A DNA stretch of 64,000 nt, taken from NCBI GenBank assembly GCA_963813895.1, contig CAWFAS010000004.1, positions 1 through 64,000 of the forward strand, given 5' to 3'. The notes under the pieces are model-generated. The model searched no databases, was not told the DNA's origin, and saw only the letters and a list, made by a program, of their open reading frames with translations. How positions within the stretch are numbered: position 1 is the stretch's first letter; every line of letters starts with the position of its first letter. This document shows positions 26,330 through 35,420 of this stretch, one piece after another. This DNA comes from DASZWJ01 sp963813895 (lineage in GTDB: Bacteria; Pseudomonadota; Gammaproteobacteria; JAURND01). The position numbers and the translations under genes are program-made.

Positions 26330-27070
26330 CTAATCAGCGTGCAATGATTCAGGCAAGGGGACACCCAAGCGCCTGGCAACTTCCTGATAAGCTTCGATGA
26401 CTCCGCCCAAGTCCTTACGGAAACGATCTTTATCCAATTTATTACGGGTTTTTACATCCCAAATCCGGCAGCCATCTGGGGTAAACTCATCGCCTAATAT
26501 CACCTCTGAGCCCATGCGACCAAACTCTAATTTAAAATCTACCAACAACAAATCTGACTGTAAAAACAAGGGTTTTAACGCTTGATTGACTTGCATGCTC
26601 ACAGTTTTCATTGCCCCAACTTCATCCTCACTGGCCCAATTAAAAGTACGAATTAATGAGTCATTAATCATTGGGTCATGACGTGCATCATCTTTGAGAA
26701 AAAATTCAAATGTAGGTGGGTTTAAATCAATGCCCTCTTCGATTCCTAAGCGACTACAGAGGTGACCTGCTGCAATATTGCGTACAACACTTTCTACTGG
26801 GATCATATTTAAACGTTTTACCAGGGTCTCTCGCGGTGAGATTAAACGAATAAATTGGGTTGCAATACCAGCTTGCTCTAATATCTGCATAATAAAAGCA
26901 TTAAAATAATTATTCACCACGCCTTTATTAGCTAGCTGTGCGGTTTTTACACCATCAAAAGCAGATGTATCGTCTCTGAATTCCATAATCAGGGAGCTAG
27001 GGTCTGTTGTGGTATAGAGCGACTTGGCCTTACCTGCATACAGTAATGATTTTTTTTCTAATAGGGTCAT
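26330..27070 (-). CDS. purC: Phosphoribosylaminoimidazole-succinocarboxamide synthase
   Basis: A 246-residue SAICAR synthase: ATP-dependent ligation of aspartate to CAIR in purine synthesis. Visible motifs are LLYAGKAKSLY at the nucleotide loop, FRDDTSAFDGVK, and LVDFKLEFGR ... LGDEFTPDGCRIWD near the C-terminus. Cytoplasmic. The order dapA - bamC-like - purC matches E. coli and many gammaproteobacteria, which supports all three calls. Confidence 0.96.
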   Translation of the reverse strand: MTLLEKKSLLYAGKAKSLYTTTDPSSLIMEFRDDTSAFDGVKTAQLANKGVVNNYFNAFIMQILEQAGIATQFIRLISPRETLVKRLNMIPVESVVRNIAAGHLCSRLGIEEGIDLNPPTFEFFLKDDARHDPMINDSLIRTFNWASEDEVGAMKTVSMQVNQALKPLFLQSDLLLVDFKLEFGRMGSEVILGDEFTPDGCRIWDVKTRNKLDKDRFRKDLGGVIEAYQEVARRLGVPLPESLHAD

Positions 27071-27097
27071 TTTTACCTATCCACAATGCCTTAATCT

Positions 27098-27128
27098 GCG
27101 GGAGTCGACTTTTGATGCCGACTCCCGC
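27098..27128. terminator. Intergenic hairpin between the bamC-like gene and purC
   Basis: Perfect 10-bp stem (GCGGGAGTCG and its complement) with an 11-base loop. No T-run follows on the minus strand, so it may attenuate or stabilise RNA rather than terminate. Confidence 0.4.
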
Positions 27129-27173
27129 CTGCTTATACCGCACGAACAATCAAGCATTGTTCGAAAAAACTAT

Positions 27174-27824
27174 TTAGAGTGAGCCTTTTAAAGCGCTCAA
27201 AATACGCGTGGTGACTGCAGGGGAGGCTGCTTGTTGGTTCTGCGGATTAATAACCGTCAAAGTAGTAGCTTTAGTACCCTGTTTTTCGAGACGCAACTGA
27301 TAAATAGGCGTATCACGTTTAATTACCCCGCCACTACTTACCTTATCTAAAATATAATAGGTGCCGGCAGAATTATCTTCTTCCATGACTGGATAACCAG
27401 CAGAAGGTAATGCTCTACCTACTTTTGACCACGCTTGGTCGTAACCGACATTTAAAGTCAAAGAGTTACCCGTAACTCCTGCTGGCTTAGCGGCGGGTAC
27501 AGGAGGAAGAGGTGCTGCAGCCGGGGCGGTATTAGTTGTATTAACTGGAGTTGCTGCTTGCGAGATATTACTCCCTGGAGGAGCTAAAGTAGCATTTTGC
27601 TGAGCATCTTGCGCAGGTGCCTCTGGAACTGAAAAATTATTTTGAATATTGGCAGAACTTAAATCATTGGGGACCTGCACCGGTTTGACGCTGGTAGTAG
27701 TTACTTCTCTTGACATCCGCGGCGGTTGGGCTGCTCTAGCAATCGTAGTATTAGATGGCGTTGAAGTGCATGCAGCTAGACTGGCGGCCAGTGCCGATAA
27801 CAAAATGATTTTTCCATATTGCAT
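27174..27824 (-). CDS. bamC: BamC-like outer-membrane assembly lipoprotein
   Basis: A 216-residue lipoprotein (lipobox SLAAC) with a Pro/Ala/Gln-rich linker to about residue 120, then one helix-grip domain typical of BamC (LNVGYDQAWSKVGRALPSAG, AGTYYILDKV, YQLRLEKQGTKATTLTVINP). E. coli BamC has two such domains and ~340 residues, so this is a short single-domain version. Role by family: accessory lipoprotein of the BAM complex that inserts outer-membrane proteins. The position between dapA and purC supports the identity. Confidence 0.8.
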   Translation of the reverse strand: MQYGKIILLSALAASLAACTSTPSNTTIARAAQPPRMSREVTTTSVKPVQVPNDLSSANIQNNFSVPEAPAQDAQQNATLAPPGSNISQAATPVNTTNTAPAAAPLPPVPAAKPAGVTGNSLTLNVGYDQAWSKVGRALPSAGYPVMEEDNSAGTYYILDKVSSGGVIKRDTPIYQLRLEKQGTKATTLTVINPQNQQAASPAVTTRILSALKGSL

Positions 27825-27943
27825 ATATAATCTCCTAAGGGTGAAAAAAAGCGCCTGCTCACTTTAGGCCGGCCACATCGCAGCTCAGCTGACTTTCTCA
27901 GGCCTCCCCTGAGGCATCAGCATCAAGCTAACTCTCTGATGAA

Positions 27944-28186
27944 CTAATACGTGGTAGCTGTCCCCGCCTTACTCAATGCCGGGGGAACTACCACCGGAGC
28001 TGAATCATCACGAGAAACGGAGCTATCAGAATCCACCATATCCTGCGCATTGGGGGCATTCGGCTGCAAGGGCTGTACGTCAGCTGGCGGGAGGTTCGGC
28101 GGCTCCTCATTGGTAGGTGGTATCCACGCACAAGCAGCCAAGCTACTTCCCAAAACAGCTAAAATAATAATTTTTCCATATTGCAC
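27944..28186 (-). CDS. Small proline-rich lipoprotein
   Basis: An 80-residue lipoprotein. The signal (MQYGKIIILAVLGSSLAAC) is almost the same as that of the neighbouring BamC-like protein (MQYGKIILLSALAASLAAC). The mature 61 residues are Pro/Asn/Asp/Val-rich, probably disordered and lack the BamC domain. It lies between dapA and the bamC-like gene on the same strand. It looks like a partial duplication of the bamC 5' end; function unknown. Confidence 0.65.
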   Translation of the reverse strand: MQYGKIIILAVLGSSLAACAWIPPTNEEPPNLPPADVQPLQPNAPNAQDMVDSDSSVSRDDSAPVVVPPALSKAGTATTY

Positions 28187-28201
28187 TTTAATACTCCCTC
28201 C

Positions 28202-29074
28202 TTATTGCCAGAAAGGTGCTAATGCACCCCTTAACGCATCATGGTATGGTTCAGATAGTTGGGTTAGTGGCAAACGAATGCCCATTGGGATCAAACCCAT
28301 CCTATGTAAGCACCATTTTACAGGTATAGGATTGGTCTCTACACCCTGCAACTGATGAAATCTTGCCAATTTTTCATTTATTTCCCGTGCCGCGTCATTC
28401 TCACCCGTTAATGCCGCATCACACATTTTGCGCATTAATTGTGGCGCTACATTGGCGGTTATAGAAATTACCCCTTTAGCTCCAGCCAACAAAAAATCAA
28501 GCGCTGTTTTATCGTCACCGCTATAAATATCCAATGCATGATTTGCAAATGACAACAATTCCTTTAGACGCTCTAAATCCCCTGATGCTTCTTTTAGGCC
28601 TATTATATTGGGTAGACGGGCTAACCGCTCGACGGTAACCGGCTTCAGATCACAGGCGGTTCTTGAAGGAACATTATATAATATCTGGGGAATGGCAGCC
28701 GCTTCCGCAACGGCCCTGTAGTGCAGATATAAGCCTTCCTGCGTTGGTTTATTATAATAGGGGGTAACCAGTAGACAAGCATCCGCTCCCATCTCCATAG
28801 CTTCTCGCGTGTAATGTATCGTCGAATCCGTGGAATTAGTGCCCGTTCCAACGATCAAAGGGATACGGCCCCTGACCTGCTCCATTGCCTGCTGGATAAC
28901 CAACTGACGTTCAGCCGGATTAATTGTGGAAGCTTCGCCCGTTGATCCCAATATTACAATACCATTTGAGCCCTTCTCAATATGCCACTCGATCAGATTA
29001 CGGAAACTATCGACATCGATGACACCATCGGGTTGCATAGGTGTCACTATAGCTACAATACTACCATGAAACAT
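28202..29074 (-). CDS. dapA: 4-hydroxy-tetrahydrodipicolinate synthase
   Basis: A 290-residue Schiff-base aldolase condensing pyruvate and aspartate semialdehyde in lysine and diaminopimelate synthesis. Motifs: GSTGEASTI near residue 43, YNVPSRTACDL with the catalytic Tyr, and GLKEASGDLERL with the Schiff-base Lys. The start MFHGSIVAIVTPM at 29074 is the family start; the frame runs open upstream to 29209, where it would begin inside the tRNA-Arg gene. Cytoplasmic tetramer. Length is normal. Confidence 0.96.
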   Translation of the reverse strand: MFHGSIVAIVTPMQPDGVIDVDSFRNLIEWHIEKGSNGIVILGSTGEASTINPAERQLVIQQAMEQVRGRIPLIVGTGTNSTDSTIHYTREAMEMGADACLLVTPYYNKPTQEGLYLHYRAVAEAAAIPQILYNVPSRTACDLKPVTVERLARLPNIIGLKEASGDLERLKELLSFANHALDIYSGDDKTALDFLLAGAKGVISITANVAPQLMRKMCDAALTGENDAAREINEKLARFHQLQGVETNPIPVKWCLHRMGLIPMGIRLPLTQLSEPYHDALRGALAPFWQ

Positions 29075-29175
29075 ATTGATTACCTCATCTGTGAGCACAC
29101 AGCATGCTAGCTGATAATTAACTAAGATGACAGGGAAGCCAGCCATTCCCACCACAAAATAAAGAACGCTGTATT

Positions 29176-29252
29176 TGGCGCGCCCAGAAGGATTCGAACC
29201 TCCGACCACCTGGTTCGAAGCCAGGTACTCTATCCAGCTGAGCTATGGGCGC
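29176..29252 (-). tRNA. tRNA-Arg(TCG)
   Basis: 77 nt. Acceptor GCGCCCA pairs with TGGGCGC, discriminator G, encoded CCA. Anticodon stem CCTGG/CCAGG with loop CTTCGAA gives TCG. T-arm GGTTCGAATCC. Confidence 0.95.
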
Positions 29253-29258
29253 GGGAAA

Positions 29259-30197
29259 TTAAGTATACTCAAAAAAATGACTGGGAAAAAGACTAATGGG
29301 AAAAATACCCTTCTTATTTAGCCAGCCCCGCTGATTGATATGCTGCTGCGCCTCTGCAATCATCCGTAATAGCACTTTGCCCTGATCAGAATCAGGGGGA
29401 AATTGCGACAGCAGTCGTTGCCAATAATCAGCTGCCTGCTGATACTTCCCGTGCTGATAGGCATCAATCGCTAATAAATTAATCGCCTCAGGTTGATTGG
29501 GGTGTAACTTTAGGGTCGCCGTTATCAGAGATATTGCCTGCTGATTCAAGGAATGACCGTTATAAAAATATAACCCTTCAGCATGTGCCAACATAATTTC
29601 TGGTTGTCCTGGGGACAGTTGTTCAGCCTGGGCGAAAGCGGCTACCGCTTCGGGGAAATTCTCATTTTTCATATAAAGTCGGCCCAATAAAAACCAACCA
29701 CGACTATCTGGATTTTCCTGTACGCGCTGTTTGAGCTTAGCGATGATATGTTCAAGGCTGCCCAAGCTATTGATTTCAGCATTAATAGCTAACGTTTTTT
29801 CCTGAGCGGATTTATAACTTGCCCATTGCTGAAAAGTTCCAGAATTTATATAAAGTAGAAGGGCCGCTAAAGGCACTAGTATCAATAAAGGGATTATTAG
29901 CCATGTACCTGCTGCGCTATGCATATTGCGCCTAGGGTCGGGTTTTAACGAAGAGACCTCTGGGATGTCATTTAATAAAGATTTCTCGAGTTCAAAGCGC
30001 AATTGGTTATATTCATCAATTGTAATATCGCCGAAAAGCTTTTGTTGTTCCACATATTGCAGGCGCTCTTTATACAAGGCAATCGACACTGTAACTCTAG
30101 CAGGTGCGGTTAATTTAGAGCGTCCTAGCAACGGCCATATTATGAATGCCAATGACACTATGATCATCGTTACTATGATAATCCAAAAAATGATCAT
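29259..30197 (-). CDS. ccmI: Cytochrome c maturation protein CcmI
   Basis: A 312-residue inner-membrane protein with an N-terminal membrane segment (IIFWIIIVTMIIVSLAFIIW), a cytoplasmic coil ending at a second membrane segment (about residues 95-118), and a periplasmic TPR domain (GWFLLGRLYMKNENFPEAVA...). Family role: binds apocytochrome c and hands it to the CcmF/H haem ligase. It starts four bases after the ccmH stop and is the last gene of the ccm set. Confidence 0.9.
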   Translation of the reverse strand: MIIFWIIIVTMIIVSLAFIIWPLLGRSKLTAPARVTVSIALYKERLQYVEQQKLFGDITIDEYNQLRFELEKSLLNDIPEVSSLKPDPRRNMHSAAGTWLIIPLLILVPLAALLLYINSGTFQQWASYKSAQEKTLAINAEINSLGSLEHIIAKLKQRVQENPDSRGWFLLGRLYMKNENFPEAVAAFAQAEQLSPGQPEIMLAHAEGLYFYNGHSLNQQAISLITATLKLHPNQPEAINLLAIDAYQHGKYQQAADYWQRLLSQFPPDSDQGKVLLRMIAEAQQHINQRGWLNKKGIFPISLFPSHFFEYT

Positions 30198-30200
30198 GCC

Positions 30201-30659
30201 TTATAGTCCTAAATCTTTTAAACGTTGTTTTTCCCTAGCAGATAATGCCACAGCGGGTACAGTTTTTTTACTGCGAAGAATCAACAGTGCCAAGATGATA
30301 ATCGCGATAACTAATAAAACAAATGGCCCAATCCATAGCGCGTAGGTTAATCGATTCAATGCCGGTTTAAATAAAATAAACTGCCCATATCTAGCGAGTA
30401 AATAATTTTTTATAGCAGAGGAATTCTCACCCTGCTGTACTTTATGATAAATCTCATTACGCAAATCCTGCGCTAAGGGCGCATTGGAATCAGCCAGGCT
30501 TTCATTTTGACAGACCAAGCAGCGCAGCTGTTGGGTTAGCTGTTCAAATTGCAATTGTTGTGTGGGCGAGGAAAAGCTGTAGATTTCCTGAGATTGCGCA
30601 TTGGCAAAGTGGGAAATCCATAAGGTTAGAATAGCTATGATTAAAGGCAGCTTTTTCAT
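30201..30659 (-). CDS. ccmH: Cytochrome c maturation thioredoxin-like CcmH
   Basis: A 152-residue protein with a signal peptide (LPLIIAILTLWISHFANA), the redox motif LRCLVCQ followed by NESLADSNAPLAQDLR, and a C-terminal membrane anchor (ALWIGPFVLLVIAIIILALL). It reduces the apocytochrome CxxCH thiols in the periplasm before haem attachment. All motifs are intact. Confidence 0.95.
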   Translation of the reverse strand: MKKLPLIIAILTLWISHFANAQSQEIYSFSSPTQQLQFEQLTQQLRCLVCQNESLADSNAPLAQDLRNEIYHKVQQGENSSAIKNYLLARYGQFILFKPALNRLTYALWIGPFVLLVIAIIILALLILRSKKTVPAVALSAREKQRLKDLGL

Positions 30660-30709
30660 AATAATTCAGTGAAGTTATTATTGCACAACCCCTAAAGCCT
30701 CATTGACCG

Positions 30710-31249
30710 TCAGGATGACAGCCCTCGCAACTTCAACACTTCCGGCTCAATTTTATCTTTCCACACTTCAGGACTTATGGCTCCGATATATTTATCTCTA
30801 ATAATACCTTTAGGATCAATTATGAAAGTCTCCGGGGTACCATAAACTCCAAAATCTATTGCCAGTGTACCTTTGTTATCAAAAATGATATCAGTGTAAG
30901 GATTGCCATATTTATTAATCCAGTCTGTGGCCGCAGAAAAATCGTCCTTATAGTTTAAGCCATAGACCTTCACTTCCTTGGAAAGAGCAATATCCATCAA
31001 TACTGGATGCTCTGCATGGCAAGTAATGCACCAGGTTGCCCATACATTTAACAAGGAAACATGGCCCAGAAAAATTTTATTGCTCACAAAATGTTTCGGC
31101 TGCAGCAAACTTGTATAGCTAAACTGGGGAACTGGTTTACCAATTAAAGCAGACGGCAGTTGATGAGGATCGCGGTGTAACCCGCGCCATAAAAAAATCA
31201 TAAGCACTATAAATAATACTGATGTAGTAATGGTAATGACATAACGCAT
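30710..31249 (-). CDS. ccmG: Thiol:disulfide interchange protein CcmG/DsbE
   Basis: A 179-residue membrane-anchored periplasmic thioredoxin with an N-terminal anchor, active site WATWCITCHAEHP, and cis-Pro region FGVYGTPETFIID. It passes reductant to CcmH and apocytochrome c. It begins 13 bases after ccmF. Confidence 0.95.
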   Translation of the reverse strand: MRYVITITTSVLFIVLMIFLWRGLHRDPHQLPSALIGKPVPQFSYTSLLQPKHFVSNKIFLGHVSLLNVWATWCITCHAEHPVLMDIALSKEVKVYGLNYKDDFSAATDWINKYGNPYTDIIFDNKGTLAIDFGVYGTPETFIIDPKGIIRDKYIGAISPEVWKDKIEPEVLKLRGLSS

Positions 31250-31262
31250 ATTATAATTCTTC

Positions 31263-33206
31263 TCATTCAGGGGAGCGTTCTGGCATTATCTTGAGCCGAT
31301 ACTTTCTATCACTCAGCGCTATCAACCCGCCTATTATAATCAACAAACCGCCTCCCCAAATCCAACGAATAAAAGGTTTGTAATAAACCCGCAACGACCA
31401 GGCGCCACCCTCTAAGGGTTCGCCTAGCGCGACATACACATCCCGGAATAGACCCGCATCAATAGCAGTTTTAGCCAAGGCAGTTTTCTGCACATTATAG
31501 ATCCGTTGCTGTGGCTTTAAGAATGCGATCTCCCGGCCCTTTTCACTCACAATAACTCCACCCTCAGCGCCGGTATAATTGGGTCCTTGCAGATCACGGA
31601 CACCTAAAAATTTAACGGCGTAATTTTGTAAGTTAACGCTATCTCCTGGGTGCATACGTACTTCACGCTGGACACTGTAATGGGTGGTAAATACTACACC
31701 ACAGACGCATACCGCAACGCCTATATGAGCGACGACCATTCCCCATTGACTGCCCGACATAGGCTTCAGCACAATGAATCTGCCACTTTTTTTAAACAGT
31801 GTTTGCAAGGTTCCTACAGCTACCCATAACGCCAATCCTAAACCCAGTACCGCACCCCAGCTTAATTGTCGGGTTACAAGATAGGGTAATAACACAGCGA
31901 GCACAATTACCGTCGCTAGACTCAGCCATAATCTGATGATAATAGATTTAGTATCCGTATTTGACCAGCGTGAAAAGGGTGCAAAACCCATTGCGAACAA
32001 TGCACATCCCATAAATGGGATAAACACCATATTAAAATAAGGAGGGCCTACCGAAATTTTTTCCAAATTCAGGGTATCAATAATCAGCGGATACAAAGTC
32101 CCTAATAAAATGGTGAGCATGGCCGTAGTTAACAATAAGTTATTGGCCAGCAAGGCGCTTTCCCGAGAAAAAAAATTAAAGTTGATCTCTTTACGTACTG
32201 TATGAGCGCGCCAAGCATACAAGAGCAGCGCTGAGCCTGTAACCACCCCGAGGAAAACCAACATAAAAACACCGCGCAGCGGATCCACAGCAAAGGCATG
32301 TACCGAAATTAATATCCCAGAACGCACCAAGAAGGTACCTAACAGACTTAGAGAAAAGGTAAAAATTGCGAGCAACGCCGTCCAGGGTTTAAATGCATCG
32401 CGTTTTTCGGTCACCGACAAGGAATGTATTAGTGAAGTTCCAGCCAACCAAGGTAAAAAAGAGGCATTTTCAACGGGATCCCAAAACCACCAGCCACCCC
32501 ACCCCAATTCCCTGTATGCCCACCAACTGCCTAAAATGATACCAAAAGTCAGAAAGCACCAAGCAACCAATGTCCAAGGTTTCGACCAACGTGCCCAGGC
32601 TGCATCCAGGCGCTTACCAAGCAAGGCGGCAATGGCAAAAGCAAAGGCAACTGAAAATCCAACGTAACCCATATACAGCATCGGTGGATGAATCACCAAT
32701 CCGGGGTCTTGCAACAATGGATTTAAATCTTGACCATCGGGAGGAACATTAGGTAATAGACGCAAAAAAGGATTTGAGGTTAGCAGCAAAAACAATAAAA
32801 AACCGGTGCTGATCATACCTAAAACTGCTAATACACGAGCCACTGTATCTAAAGGTAGGCTGCGACTGAAAACCGCTACCGCCGTCATCCAGCCGCTTAG
32901 TAAAAAGACCCACAATAATAAAGAACCTTCATGCGCTCCCCAAACCGCACAAAAACGGTAAATCCAGGGTAATTGCGAATTTGAATTGGCGGCTACATAA
33001 GTGACTGAAAAATCATTGGCTACGAAACAATAGGCCAAAGCCATAAAAGCCGAGCCTATAAAAAGTAATTGCCCGTATGCCAAAGGACGGGCGGCCTGCA
33101 TCCAAGCCTGTTTTCCCCAACCTGCTCCCATTAAGGGAATGGATGACTGCATAACAGATAAGCACAGAGCCAAGATCAATGCAAAATGGCCAAACTCAGG
33201 TATCAT
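31263..33206 (-). CDS. ccmF: Haem lyase CcmF
   Basis: A 647-residue polytopic membrane protein. The periplasmic tryptophan-rich WWD motif is GGWWFWDPVENASFLPW, with haem-ligand His residues in flanking loops such as PGLVIHPPMLYMGYVG. It ligates haem to apocytochrome c with CcmH and CcmI. It overlaps ccmE by four bases (ATGA). Length and motifs are normal. Confidence 0.96.
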   Translation of the reverse strand: MIPEFGHFALILALCLSVMQSSIPLMGAGWGKQAWMQAARPLAYGQLLFIGSAFMALAYCFVANDFSVTYVAANSNSQLPWIYRFCAVWGAHEGSLLLWVFLLSGWMTAVAVFSRSLPLDTVARVLAVLGMISTGFLLFLLLTSNPFLRLLPNVPPDGQDLNPLLQDPGLVIHPPMLYMGYVGFSVAFAFAIAALLGKRLDAAWARWSKPWTLVAWCFLTFGIILGSWWAYRELGWGGWWFWDPVENASFLPWLAGTSLIHSLSVTEKRDAFKPWTALLAIFTFSLSLLGTFLVRSGILISVHAFAVDPLRGVFMLVFLGVVTGSALLLYAWRAHTVRKEINFNFFSRESALLANNLLLTTAMLTILLGTLYPLIIDTLNLEKISVGPPYFNMVFIPFMGCALFAMGFAPFSRWSNTDTKSIIIRLWLSLATVIVLAVLLPYLVTRQLSWGAVLGLGLALWVAVGTLQTLFKKSGRFIVLKPMSGSQWGMVVAHIGVAVCVCGVVFTTHYSVQREVRMHPGDSVNLQNYAVKFLGVRDLQGPNYTGAEGGVIVSEKGREIAFLKPQQRIYNVQKTALAKTAIDAGLFRDVYVALGEPLEGGAWSLRVYYKPFIRWIWGGGLLIIIGGLIALSDRKYRLKIMPERSPE

Positions 33207-33607
33207 GGCTTTATCCCCGGAGGCATATATTTTTCATCGTGTTTAGCTAACACCTGGTCGGCAATAAAAATACCCTGTGAGTTCAGCTTGCCTTGCACCA
33301 CTATGCCCTGCCCTTCGCGAAACAATGCCGGCAATATACCCGTGTATTGGATTGGGATTTGATGCTGATAATCAGTTAATACAAAATGTACCTGCAAACT
33401 GTCAGGGTCACGCACAAAACTGCCAACCTTCACCATCCCCCCTAAACGAAACATAGATTGCGGGGTCTGCGCTACAGACAATTGCGTGGGGGTGTAATAC
33501 AGGTTCACATTCTGGCCTAAGGCGTAAATAGCGAGACTTACCGCCATGGCGACCCCGACTAAAATAACTATAATAAAATAAACTCGTCGTCTACGGTGCG
33601 GTTTCAT
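33203..33607 (-). CDS. ccmE: Haem chaperone CcmE
   Basis: A 134-residue membrane-anchored periplasmic OB-fold protein. The haem-binding His lies in VLAKHDEKYMPP, with the conserved Tyr four residues on. The start MKPHRRRRVYFIIVILVGV at 33607 is chosen because it gives the typical basic-then-hydrophobic N-terminus; upstream in-frame ATGs fall inside the MFS gene. That start overlaps the MFS stop by 17 bases, so translation is probably coupled to the inserted transporter. Confidence 0.92.
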   Translation of the reverse strand: MKPHRRRRVYFIIVILVGVAMAVSLAIYALGQNVNLYYTPTQLSVAQTPQSMFRLGGMVKVGSFVRDPDSLQVHFVLTDYQHQIPIQYTGILPALFREGQGIVVQGKLNSQGIFIADQVLAKHDEKYMPPGIKP

Positions 33608-34814
33608 TAGGATTAACATTTTTGGGCTGATAATTATTATGACCATAATAATAACTGGCCAAGCAAATAGCCAACAAAACAACATTAGCTGCTGCAAATG
33701 GTACCTGGGTATTAGATTTCAACAATGTGCTCAGACCACTACTTAAGCTAGCTATAAACTGGCTAGAAGAACTGATTAGCGCCCCCGCAGAAGCGACCAT
33801 GAGTGGAAACAATGCCAACAGCCTACTGTATATAGCCGGCAATGCCAGACCCCCGAAATAAAGTATGATAAATACTGGAATAATAATATTATAAATCTTA
33901 ATCGGTAAGGTGATAGCAACAAACAACATGATAATAGACACCACCAGCATCATGCTGAAACATAGCAGAACCAAACTCCTGGAAGTGAAATTAATCAATA
34001 AGCGATTACTCAGATTACCTAAAAACCAGGCTAAACCCATCAGCAATGCCATATGTCCAAATTTACTGGGCGAATAATGCAATACCGACTGCACCAAAAA
34101 AGGAGCAACTACAGCAAATAAAACCTGCACAGAATAGACCAATCCCAAGCAAAACAAACCTATCAAATAATTCATATTGGTCAACATAAGCCGGTAATTG
34201 GATACTGTTCCTTTGAGGCTATAAGCCTGCTTTTTCAGCAAAGTTTCAGGCATATAAAATATGTAGAATAACAGGCCCGTCACGGCATAAATAATTAGAA
34301 AATAAAAAGGGGCTTGCCAGCCAAAATATTGCTGTAAATATCCACCAATGGCCGGTGCGATAATTGGCCCAACACTCCAAGCCATTGTCTGGTAGGTGGT
34401 CATAGTCTGAAATTTACGACCGGTAAATAAATCCGGCACCACTGCCCGTATGGGTGGATTGGCAAAGCCAATAGCTATCCCCTGCAACAACCGCCATCCC
34501 AATAATTGATAAATATGAGTACTAAGTGCAGCCAGTAAGGTGGTGGTTATGAATGCACTTAAAGCCAATATGCATAGAGATTTACGCCCCAAACTATCGG
34601 CCAAACTTCCTGAAAGTAGCTGGCTAATACCATACCCTAAGATATATATAGTGATTGTGAGCTGCGCGAATGATTTGTCGACTTGGAAATAATGAGTTAA
34701 AGCTGGTAAGGACGGGACATTAATGTCGATACTTAACCCTGAGAGCGGAATGAGGAACAAGCTAATTGCCACCAGCCAATAGGGATTCCCGCGAAGATGA
34801 TTTTTAGTTTCCAT
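33591..34814 (-). CDS. MFS drug-resistance transporter, Bcr/CflA type
   Basis: A 407-residue, 12-segment major facilitator. The N-terminal pattern (PLSGLSIDINVPSLPALTHYF, then SQLLSGSLADSLGRKS for motif A) fits the Bcr/CflA proton-coupled exporters of sulfonamides, chloramphenicol or bicyclomycin; substrate unknown here. It lies in the ccm series between ccmD and ccmE and overlaps ccmE by 17 bases. It is not a ccm component, so it is inserted cargo that now leads ccmE-I. Confidence 0.88.
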   Translation of the reverse strand: METKNHLRGNPYWLVAISLFLIPLSGLSIDINVPSLPALTHYFQVDKSFAQLTITIYILGYGISQLLSGSLADSLGRKSLCILALSAFITTTLLAALSTHIYQLLGWRLLQGIAIGFANPPIRAVVPDLFTGRKFQTMTTYQTMAWSVGPIIAPAIGGYLQQYFGWQAPFYFLIIYAVTGLLFYIFYMPETLLKKQAYSLKGTVSNYRLMLTNMNYLIGLFCLGLVYSVQVLFAVVAPFLVQSVLHYSPSKFGHMALLMGLAWFLGNLSNRLLINFTSRSLVLLCFSMMLVVSIIMLFVAITLPIKIYNIIIPVFIILYFGGLALPAIYSRLLALFPLMVASAGALISSSSQFIASLSSGLSTLLKSNTQVPFAAANVVLLAICLASYYYGHNNYQPKNVNPNETAP

Positions 34815-34857
34815 TAGGTTTTATCCGTATCCCCTTCAAAAATCAGGGTAACTTTAT

Positions 34858-35058
34858 TTGTAATTATCCACCATAAGGTTTTAAGCCCTTCCCGACTGCT
34901 CCTTCCTATCCCTCGCAAGTGGGGACAGGGACTGTTCAGAGCAGGATTTTGGCTTTATAGCCAATGCTCCCTCCAAGTCAGTCCCTTCCCCCGCTTGCGG
35001 GGGAAGGTTAGGAAGGGGGTGGTCAGGAGTAGGCAAGAGCTTGATTATGGCGAAAACC
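34858..35058. repeat. Palindromic element, family 2, degenerate copy
   Basis: A ~200-bp block whose right half (CCCTTCCCCCGCTTGCGGGG...AAGGTTAGGAAGGGGG) matches the elements at 38028 and 43039; the left half is diverged. It interrupts a transposase-derived sequence that is continuous, in reverse orientation, at 37577-37700, so the insertion limits can be read by comparing the two. Confidence 0.7.
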
Positions 35059-35400
35059 TTTATTTTAGCCGATATTGGGAGCAAGCTGCTTCGCATTTTG
35101 TTCAATCAAGCTGGCCAGTGAAGGCATTTCGTATTTTTTGCTAATCCGATCATAAAAATAGTGATACGTATTCACCGCTAATTTTTTCGCGGTTTCAACG
35201 ATCGTCATGAAGGTATCTAGGGGTTCAATTTTTTATAATGCCGTCCATCATGTATCCAGCACAGTGATAATAACTCTGTGATTTGTTTAAACTGAGGAGC
35301 ATCATCCGTGAGCAATATAGCAACAGCGTGCTGAGATTGTTGATAAGCCACAATCCGGAAAGAGTCATGATAAAAAATAGTTAAATGTATTGCCAATTGT
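35059..35400 (-). pseudogene. Transposase remnant
   Basis: On the minus strand, fragments read LLTDDAPQFKQITELLSLCW IHDGRHYKKL and then, after a deletion or frameshift, TIVETAKKLAVNTYHYFYDR followed by MPSLASLIEQNAKQLAP. These are typical blocks of an IS transposase C-terminal region. The last ~80 bases recur inverted at 37577-37660. No complete gene remains in 34815-35420. Confidence 0.55.
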
Positions 35401-35420
35401 GCGTAGTTAACTCGAAAGTA

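Noticed and set aside
34881..35105. 74-codon minus-strand ORF
   Set aside because: It is made from the palindromic repeat (PLPNLPPQAGEG is translated repeat sequence), not a gene.
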